This document shows, in pieces, positions 7,452 to 11,459 of a stretch of DNA of 11,459 nucleotides. The notes under the pieces were generated by a model that was not told where the DNA came from, did not search any database, and was given only the letters and a program-made list of their open reading frames with translations. The DNA comes from Candidatus Avoscillospira stercoripullorum (GTDB lineage: Bacteria > Bacillota > Clostridia > Oscillospirales > Oscillospiraceae), in contig DVGD01000222.1 in NCBI GenBank assembly GCA_018712905.1, positions 1 to 11,459 on the forward strand, read 5' to 3'. How positions within the stretch are numbered: the first letter of the stretch is position 1; every line of letters starts with the position of its first letter. The translations under genes were made by a program, and so were the position numbers.

Positions 7452-7473
7452 GGCGGAAAAAGTGTGCTATGAT
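7445..7473 (+). promoter_or_regulatory. Putative sigma-A promoter of the CFI-box gene
   Basis: A -10 element TATGAT (7468-7473) is preceded by TG one base upstream, giving an extended -10 form (TGCTATGAT). A -35 candidate TTTCCA (7445-7450) sits exactly 17 bases upstream and matches four of six consensus positions. Transcription would begin near 7480, about 29 bases before the ATG. The -35 box lies within the palindrome at 7433-7451. Confidence 0.6.
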
Positions 7474-7508
7474 AAGAACCATCAAACCACAGAGGATGAT
7501 TGGAACAT

Positions 7509-8435
7509 ATGGATCTTTTGAAAGGTACCTGCCCCAAATGCGGTGAAGTGCTGGAAATTCCCGCCCACCTCAAGCAGTTTTCCTGCCTGTACTGCGGCGC
7601 TCGCCTCTCCCCGGCGGATCTCAAGCAGGAGATGGCGCCCACGGAGGCCAACGTGGACGGTGCAGCCGCCTATCAATATTATGTAGACCATGTGGTCAAT
7701 GCCGTCACCGGCCACCGCGGCATCGAGGAAAAGCTCAACAAGTCCGACTTTGACCCCGCCTTCCAGCGCTACAGCGCCATGAATGCCGAGACCTTCCGGC
7801 GCTTGGACGAGGCGGTGGCCGCCGGAGCTGCCACCGTGGAGGAGGCTGCCGACTGCTTTCTCGATGGCTTGGAGGAGGCTTGGCGGAGAGAAACTAAGAA
7901 AAGCAGCGGAAAATTCGCCGTGGGACAGGTGGATCGGGACAAGTTCATCATCGCCATCTACCTGGTGCCCATGGTGCGGCAGATGGGGCTATCCTCCAGC
8001 GAGGACTTCTGCGTGGCCTTGCAGGCGTCGTGGTGCCGCCGCCACCCCAAGAGCCCCTTCCACCTGGGCGACTATGACACCATCATGAACGGCTTCCGCA
8101 AAAAATACTTTGGCCTTTGCTTTATCACCACCGCCGTGTGCCGCTACAGCGGCAAGGCCGACGACTGCGCCGAGCTCACCGCCTTCCGCACCTTCCGCGA
8201 TGGCTACCTCCGCGCCTGCCCCGACGGGGCGGCGCTCATCGACGAATACTACGACCTGGCGCCGGGAATCGTCCTGCGGCTGGACATGGCCGAGGATCGG
8301 GATCGCCGGTATGAGATTTTGCGCCAGGATTATCTCCTCCCCTGCTACCAGGACATCCTGGCCGGGCGGCTGGAGCAGTGCAAGGAGCGCTATACCAATA
8401 TGATGCACGAGCTCAAGGAGGCGTACTTGCAGTAA
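7509..8435 (+). CDS. Zinc-ribbon and CFI-box domain protein of unknown function
   Basis: This 308-residue protein has a short N-terminal zinc ribbon with two CxxC knuckles (Cys8/Cys11 and Cys26/Cys29). A mostly helical, charged middle (about 45-200) follows. Near the end is a segment starting CFITTAV (204-210) and running through LTAFRTFRDGYL (223-234) to IDEYYDLAPGIV (244-255). That segment fits the CFI-box domain (C-F-I-x-T-A, then FRD and Y-x-x-x-P) found at or near the C-terminus of many bacterial proteins of unknown role. There is no signal peptide or membrane segment, so it is probably cytosolic. The ATG at 7509 is chosen; AGAGGA lies 12 bases upstream. A TTG at 7500 would add three residues but sits only 3 bases from that site. 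It is transcribed divergently from the eut operon; no link in function is shown. Confidence 0.85.
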   Translation: MDLLKGTCPKCGEVLEIPAHLKQFSCLYCGARLSPADLKQEMAPTEANVDGAAAYQYYVDHVVNAVTGHRGIEEKLNKSDFDPAFQRYSAMNAETFRRLDEAVAAGAATVEEAADCFLDGLEEAWRRETKKSSGKFAVGQVDRDKFIIAIYLVPMVRQMGLSSSEDFCVALQASWCRRHPKSPFHLGDYDTIMNGFRKKYFGLCFITTAVCRYSGKADDCAELTAFRTFRDGYLRACPDGAALIDEYYDLAPGIVLRLDMAEDRDRRYEILRQDYLLPCYQDILAGRLEQCKERYTNMMHELKEAYLQ

Positions 8436-8467
8436 TCGGCCTGGTGCTGGCGGCATGCTGGCATTGC

Positions 8468-8486
8468 GGGCGGCTGATAGCCGCCC
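8468..8486. repeat. GC-rich perfect hairpin, possible interspersed palindromic repeat unit
   Basis: GGGCGGCT-GAT-AGCCGCCC is a perfect 8-base inverted repeat with a 3-base loop, lying between the CFI-box gene stop and the bidirectional terminator. It is not followed directly by a T-run, so it is not itself a standard terminator; the next T5 starts 12 bases further on, just before the real terminator. It is placed and built like the short GC-rich palindromes scattered between genes in many clostridial genomes. Only one copy is in the window, so its repeat nature is inference. It might also protect the 3' end of the mRNA. Confidence 0.5.
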
Positions 8487-8503
8487 CTGCGGACAACCTT
8501 TTT

Positions 8504-8547
8504 GCATAAAAAAATCCTTCGGCACGAAGCTGAAGGATTTTTTATGC
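8504..8547. terminator. Bidirectional rho-independent terminator shared by convergent genes
   Basis: The left arm 8504-8520 (GCAT, seven A, TCCTTC) pairs with the right arm 8532-8547 (GAAGGA, six T, ATGC) around an 11-base loop, with one A bulged. Read on either strand, the core stem is followed by a run of at least six T. It ends both the plus-strand CFI-box gene and the minus-strand FAH-azlC-azlD operon. The azlD stop codon (8542-8544) lies within the right arm. Confidence 0.9.
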
Positions 8548-8859
8548 CAAGATATTCATTAAAAACTCGCTCAGGAGCACTGCGCCGCAGCACGAGAGCG
8601 CCACCGGGAAAAGTCCCGCGCCAAGCCACGAGAGCACCAAGCCCACCAGCAGCGCCAGAAGGCCGGAGAGCCAGCTGCCTGTGGCCGAGAGGATGGCCGG
8701 GAAGGTCATCACCGCCAGGGTCACATAGGGCACATAGTGGAGAAAGGAACGGATCAGGCGGCTTCGGATGGGCTTTCGGATCAGCGTCAGGGGCAGTGCC
8801 CGGATGAGGAACGTCACCGCCGCCATGGTGAAGATATAGAGATAGGCATTAGGCAGCAT
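8542..8859 (-). CDS. azlD: Branched-chain amino acid exporter small subunit, AzlD family
   Basis: This 105-residue, strongly hydrophobic protein has about four membrane segments (roughly 5-22, 38-55, 60-77 and 82-100). The AzlD landmarks are TFLIRALPLTLI near residue 20 and YVPYVTLAVMTFPAIL near residue 45. AzlD works with AzlC as a two-subunit exporter; in Bacillus subtilis azlCD overexpression gives 4-azaleucine resistance, and the E. coli relatives YgaZ/YgaH export valine. The ATG at 8859 is preferred: AAGGAGG lies 6 bases upstream. The in-frame ATG at 8865 would add two residues but abuts that site. The gene overlaps the end of azlC by 11 bases, so coupling is likely. Its stop lies in the terminator stem. 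Confidence 0.93.
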   Translation of the reverse strand: MLPNAYLYIFTMAAVTFLIRALPLTLIRKPIRSRLIRSFLHYVPYVTLAVMTFPAILSATGSWLSGLLALLVGLVLSWLGAGLFPVALSCCGAVLLSEFLMNILA

Positions 8860-9568
8860 ATGCATCCTCCTTCACCGGGAACAAAATTGCCGCGGCCAGG
8901 GAGAGGGTCACCGTCAGAAGAATGATCCTGGCGCCCGCCGAGAGGGCGGCAAACAGGGGCAGCGTCTCCACCAGGTAGCTGGCGGCAAAGCTCACCGCCA
9001 CCAGTCCCAGCACCACCGGATCCTTCCGCGCTGCCGGGACAAACACCGCCATAAACATGCCGTAAAGCCCTACGCCCAAGGCGCTGACCAGCGCGGCGGG
9101 CAGGGCGTTTCCCAGCACTACGCCTAAAAATGTCCCCAGCGCCCAGCCGGGGATGGAAGTCGTCATGGCGCCGAAGGTATAATAGGGATCGAGCTTTCCC
9201 GGCACGGAGATGGACACGCCGAAGACCTCGTCGGTAATGTCAAATCCCAGCACCAGCCGCTGCCAGAGGGGCGTGTCCGTGGGAAGCTTCTGGCTCAGGG
9301 CGCAGGACATCAGAAGATACCGGGCGTTGGACACGGCCTCCATGAGCGCCACCTCCAGAAGCCCCGCCCGGGCGGCCAGGAGGGTGAAGCCCACGTACTG
9401 TCCCGCCGAGGCGTTGATGAGAAGGCTCGTCACCGTGGCCTGGATGGCCGTAAGTCCGGCGTTTCGTGCCGCAATGCCCATGGCCAGCGCCACGGCAAAG
9501 TACCCCAGGCCGATGGGGATGCCGTCCTTGAGCCCCTTATAGTACCACTGCTTATGTGTGAGCGGCAT
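8849..9568 (-). CDS. azlC: Branched-chain amino acid exporter large subunit, AzlC family
   Basis: This 239-residue inner-membrane protein is typical for AzlC/YgaZ (about 230-250). Family features are DGIPIGLGYFAVALAMG near the N-terminus, a polar patch INASAGQYVG, then EAVSNARYLLMSCALSQKL and FDITDEVFGVS in the middle. Several hydrophobic segments follow, ending near LSLAAAILFPVK. With AzlD it would export branched-chain or related amino acids. The start at 9568 is chosen because AAAGGAGGG lies about 6 bases upstream and the family begins here. An 18-residue upstream extension in the same frame overlaps the preceding gene and contains that ribosome binding site. It follows the FAH-family gene after 13 bases. 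The actual substrate cannot be read from the sequence. Confidence 0.95.
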   Translation of the reverse strand: MPLTHKQWYYKGLKDGIPIGLGYFAVALAMGIAARNAGLTAIQATVTSLLINASAGQYVGFTLLAARAGLLEVALMEAVSNARYLLMSCALSQKLPTDTPLWQRLVLGFDITDEVFGVSISVPGKLDPYYTFGAMTTSIPGWALGTFLGVVLGNALPAALVSALGVGLYGMFMAVFVPAARKDPVVLGLVAVSFAASYLVETLPLFAALSAGARIILLTVTLSLAAAILFPVKEDAYAA

Positions 9569-9581
9569 GCCGCGCCCTCCT

Positions 9582-10454
9582 TTATTGGCCGATGGGGTTT
9601 TCCAGGCGGCCAATGCCTTCAATCTCGCAGGTGACCACGTCCCCAGGCTTTAAAAACTTCGGCGGGTCGAAGCCCATGCCCACCCCCGCCGGGGTGCCTG
9701 TGGCCAGAATGGTACCAGCCAGGAGGGTCGTCCCCTGGCTGAAGATGGACAGCGCCTGGTCAATGGATGTGATGAAGTTGGCGGTGTTGCTGCTCTGACG
9801 GAGCTCCCCGTTTACATAACTTCGGATCAGCAGGGATACCGGCCAGGGAATGGCGTCGGCAGTGACGATGCACGGCCCCATGGGCGTGAACTTGTCCAGG
9901 CTCTTGCCCCGGTACCACTGGGTGTGGCGGGTTTGGAGGTTGCGGGCGCTGACGTCATTGAGGATGGTATAGCCGAAGATGGCATCTTTCACCTGCTCCG
10001 CCGGACAGTCCTTGATGGTCTTGCCCAAAATCACCGCCAGCTCCACCTCGTAGTCCAGGCTGTCCACCAGGCCGGGATAGGAGGGAATGGTCTCACCGGG
10101 GGCAGCCGCCTCGCTGACCCGCTTGGAAAAGTAGATGGGCGCGGGACGTTCTACGGCGAAGGCGTCGGAGAATTTGGCCGATTCGGCGGCGTGATCCAAA
10201 TAGTTGATGCCCAGGCACAAAACGTCCTGCTTGGGACGGGGAATGGGCGCCAAAAGCCGGTAGCTGCCAGGCTCGATGGCCGCGTCCTCCCGGGGCGCGA
10301 GGGCGCGCAGGTCGGAAAGGGACATGTGGTCAATGAGCTCGTTCATGGTTCCATAGGGGACGCCCAGCGCCTTGAGATCATAGAGCGCGCCGTGGGGCAG
10401 AAAGGCCGCCGCGAGCATTTCCGCACCGTCCTTCTCCAGAGTGTAGATGTACAT
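9582..10454 (-). CDS. Fumarylacetoacetate hydrolase (FAH) family protein
   Basis: This 290-residue protein has a short N-terminal region (1-70) and a C-terminal FAH domain (about 75-288). Visible family motifs are LGINYLDHAAE (81-91), the metal-binding DYEVELAV with Glu136 and Glu138, and LNDVSARNLQ with Asp167. They are followed by a lysine in GKSLDKFTPMGP (183-194) and the glycine-rich ATGTPAGVG (251-259). Members are divalent-metal enzymes that cleave, hydrate or decarboxylate beta-keto or dienoic acids (fumarylpyruvate, oxaloacetate, 2-oxohept-3-enedioate). Which reaction applies here cannot be decided. The ATG follows a run GGGAGGGGAGCGA and lies downstream of a good promoter. It is the first gene of an operon with azlC and azlD, which hints at handling of an amino-acid-derived acid, though this is speculation. 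Confidence 0.93.
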   Translation of the reverse strand: MYIYTLEKDGAEMLAAAFLPHGALYDLKALGVPYGTMNELIDHMSLSDLRALAPREDAAIEPGSYRLLAPIPRPKQDVLCLGINYLDHAAESAKFSDAFAVERPAPIYFSKRVSEAAAPGETIPSYPGLVDSLDYEVELAVILGKTIKDCPAEQVKDAIFGYTILNDVSARNLQTRHTQWYRGKSLDKFTPMGPCIVTADAIPWPVSLLIRSYVNGELRQSSNTANFITSIDQALSIFSQGTTLLAGTILATGTPAGVGMGFDPPKFLKPGDVVTCEIEGIGRLENPIGQ

Positions 10455-10483
10455 TCGCTCCCCTCCCTCTCAAACTGCCCTTC

Positions 10484-10512
10484 ATTTTATCACATTCCAG
10501 CGGTGATGTAAA
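10484..10512 (-). promoter_or_regulatory. Sigma-A-like promoter of the FAH-azlC-azlD operon
   Basis: On the minus strand a -35 TTTACA (10512-10507) and a -10 TAAAAT (10489-10484) each match five of six consensus bases and are separated by exactly 17. A TG dinucleotide lies three bases before the -10. Transcription would begin near 10477, leaving a leader of roughly 23 bases before the ATG. Confidence 0.75.
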
Positions 10513-10517
10513 TGTGC

Positions 10518-10537
10518 AAAAGAGCCGCACCGGCGCT
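10518..10537 (-). terminator. Weak possible terminator after the lipoprotein gene
   Basis: Directly at the lipoprotein stop codon the minus strand reads AGCGCCG-GTG-CGGCTCT followed by three further T. The stem is six pairs with one internal mismatch. The structure is short and its T-run is brief, so partial read-through into the FAH operon is possible. Confidence 0.35.
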
Positions 10538-11036
10538 AAAAATCCACCCCCTCCACATTGGTCGCGGTCACACCGATTCGAAGGCCGATCAGTATGCCGT
10601 CTGATGCCTCCAGAACCAGCCCCACATTCTCTTGGGTCAAGACAAGGCGCGTATCGTTAGAGCGGCTCTCATCCTCTGTAAAGCCATAAGACTGAAACGC
10701 TTCCAGAGCAGTTTGCAGATCATCGTGTAACGTCACGCCATAAATATGGTACTTGGTACTCAGGAGCTGAATTTCAGTCACATGGTATTCATCCAACACA
10801 TCCGGGTAGCCGGAGAGCGTATAGCAGACATCTTGATTCTCCAGTGTAAAGCAGCCAAAGCCGCCTCCGTAGCAATATTGCTCCGCGTGTTTTTCCGCCT
10901 CCTCCGCCGGCATCGCCAAGGAAAAATGGGTGTCCAAATGGCGGTTGGCCTGCTCCAGCGCCGATCCATGGATGCCCGGCGCACCGCAGGCACAGAGCAG
11001 CAGAAAAGCCAGGAAAAAAGCTCCAATCTGTTTCAT
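10536..11036 (-). CDS. Small putative lipoprotein of unknown function
   Basis: This 166-residue protein begins with a basic start (MK), a hydrophobic stretch of about 11 residues and a lipobox-like LCAC-G with Cys17 as the likely lipidated residue. It is expected on the outer face of the cytoplasmic membrane. The mature part is acidic and mixed alpha/beta in pattern, with two further cysteines near residues 55 and 62 and one near 71, and no motif I recognise. Segments such as VTEIQLLSTKYHIYGVTLHDD and ALEAFQSYGFTEDE resemble small clostridial lipoproteins in which a strand-turn-helix unit recurs. The ATG has AAAGGGG about 9 bases upstream. The gene is less GC-rich than its neighbours, which may point to weaker codon selection or a different origin. 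It is flanked by terminators, so it is probably monocistronic. Confidence 0.72.
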   Translation of the reverse strand: MKQIGAFFLAFLLLCACGAPGIHGSALEQANRHLDTHFSLAMPAEEAEKHAEQYCYGGGFGCFTLENQDVCYTLSGYPDVLDEYHVTEIQLLSTKYHIYGVTLHDDLQTALEAFQSYGFTEDESRSNDTRLVLTQENVGLVLEASDGILIGLRIGVTATNVEGVDF

Positions 11037-11059
11037 CGTTATGCGCCCCTTTCATTCAG

Positions 11060-11089
11060 ATGATATAAATTAGACGAAAAAAAGCGCAA
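11060..11089 (-). promoter_or_regulatory. Weak candidate promoter of the lipoprotein gene
   Basis: The AT-rich stretch 11055-11100 contains, on the minus strand, a -10 candidate TATCAT (11065-11060, five of six matches) and a poor -35 candidate TTGCGC (11089-11084, three of six), separated by 18 bases that include a T7 run. The leader would be very short, so the exact boxes are uncertain. Confidence 0.3.
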
Positions 11090-11115
11090 AAAGTTGCAGC
11101 ATTTCCCAGATAGTG

Positions 11116-11152
11116 AAAAAATGGGTACCCGGCGCCATGCACCGCGTACCCA
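11116..11152 (-). terminator. Strong rho-independent terminator of the aguB transcript
   Basis: On the minus strand a stem of TGGGTAC and CGGTGC pairs with GCGCCG and GTACCCA around an ATG loop. It forms 7 plus 6 pairs with one G-G mismatch and one G-T wobble, and is followed by six T. It begins 13 bases after the stop of the amidase gene. The plus strand has no T-run after the stem, so it acts in one direction only. Confidence 0.88.
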
Positions 11153-11165
11153 CAGTATGAGACAA

Positions 11166-11459
11166 TTATACCCCGGCTATGGTTCCATAGCAGTCCGGGC
11201 GGCGATCCCGAAAGAGTCCCCAGCTCAGGCGCTCGGTGAACAGCTCGTCCAGGTCATATTTAGCCGTGAGCACCGCCTCGCCCGTGCGCTCGGCCTGGGC
11301 AATTACCGCGCCGGTGGCGTCGGTCAAAAAGCTCGAACCATAGAAGTTCAGGCTGGAGGACTGGTGGCCGTTTTCCGAACAGGGCGTCACGGTCTCCAGG
11401 CCGAAGCGGTTGGCCGCGATCACCGGCACGACATTGGCCGCCGCGTGTCCCTGCATGGT
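11166..11459 (-). CDS. aguB: N-carbamoylputrescine amidase, C-terminal part (5' end beyond window)
   Basis: About 98 C-terminal codons of a nitrilase-superfamily enzyme are present, and the frame is open at the right edge (a Thr codon precedes the first visible Met, so this is not the start). Landmarks are MQGHAAANVVPVIAANR, then SLNFYGSSFLTDATG, a strand-rich KYDLDEL and the end pattern SWGLFRDRRPDCYGTI. These match AguB, which hydrolyses N-carbamoylputrescine to putrescine, CO2 and ammonia in the agmatine pathway. The catalytic Glu-Lys-Cys residues lie in the missing part and cannot be checked. Beta-ureidopropionase and other carbon-nitrogen hydrolases are relatives; the ending FRDRRP(D/E)xYG favours AguB. 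The gene ends at a strong terminator, so it is the last gene of its transcript. Confidence 0.86.
   Translation of the reverse strand, partial: TMQGHAAANVVPVIAANRFGLETVTPCSENGHQSSSLNFYGSSFLTDATGAVIAQAERTGEAVLTAKYDLDELFTERLSWGLFRDRRPDCYGTIAGV

Noticed and set aside
7373..7508. Cobalamin riboswitch before the eut operon
   Set aside because: The region is only 136 bases and shared with a divergent promoter; no B12-box-like conserved core (GCCACTG type) was seen.
8468..8486. Hairpin as an independent terminator of the CFI-box gene
   Set aside because: No T-run follows the stem directly; a complete terminator lies just downstream.
9569..9622. 18-residue N-terminal extension of AzlC from an upstream ATG
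   Set aside because: The extension overlaps the end of the FAH gene and includes the ribosome binding site AAAGGAGGG that serves the ATG at 9568.
1..11459. CRISPR arrays, insertion sequences, tRNA or rRNA genes, prophage parts
   Set aside because: No regularly spaced repeats, transposase-like frames, terminal inverted repeats or RNA gene cores were seen.

Overview
The window comes from a high-GC bacterium (roughly 60-65% G+C by eye). It has strong AGGAGG-type ribosome binding sites, tightly packed operons and classic hairpin-plus-T-run terminators. The gene set fits a high-GC anaerobic Clostridia member of the Bacillota, for example an Oscillospirales-type gut organism: a Firmicutes-style eut operon with an acetaldehyde dehydrogenase resembling the AdhE N-terminal half, azlCD, a CFI-box protein and an N-carbamoylputrescine amidase. 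The taxonomic placement is inference.

Positions 1-7372, all on the minus strand, form one ethanolamine-utilization operon. In transcription order it reads eutG (alcohol dehydrogenase), eutA (reactivase), eutB and eutC (ethanolamine ammonia-lyase), eutL (shell), eutE (acetaldehyde dehydrogenase), eutM (shell) and eutT (cobalamin adenosyltransferase, cut by the left edge). Neighbours overlap or are at most 18 bases apart. EutT makes adenosylcobalamin, EutBC splits ethanolamine to acetaldehyde and ammonia, and EutA replaces damaged cofactor. EutE oxidises acetaldehyde to acetyl-CoA while EutG reduces it to ethanol, recycling NAD and CoA. EutL and EutM are microcompartment shell tiles. EutC and probably EutE carry terminal helices that could target them to the compartment lumen. 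The remaining eut genes (eutS/K/N/D/H/Q/P and the eutVW regulators) are not in the window and may lie past the left edge.

Positions 7373-7508 are a divergent intergenic region with a perfect 19-bp palindrome. It overlaps the -35 element of a plausible promoter for the plus-strand gene at 7509-8435, which encodes a zinc-ribbon/CFI-box protein of unknown function. A bidirectional terminator at 8504-8547 separates this gene from a convergent minus-strand operon (10454 down to 8542): a fumarylacetoacetate-hydrolase-family enzyme, azlC and azlD (branched-chain amino acid exporter type). This operon is driven by a good sigma-A-like promoter at 10484-10512.

The right end holds a small minus-strand lipoprotein gene (10536-11036). 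After a strong terminator (11116-11152) comes the C-terminal part of an N-carbamoylputrescine amidase (aguB) that runs off the right edge.

Most of the window is recognisable biology. The less ordinary points are the regulatory palindrome, the apparent lack of EutVW-type leader control, a cysteine-free EutT N-terminus, the FAH-azlCD linkage and the unexplained CFI-box gene next to the eut operon.
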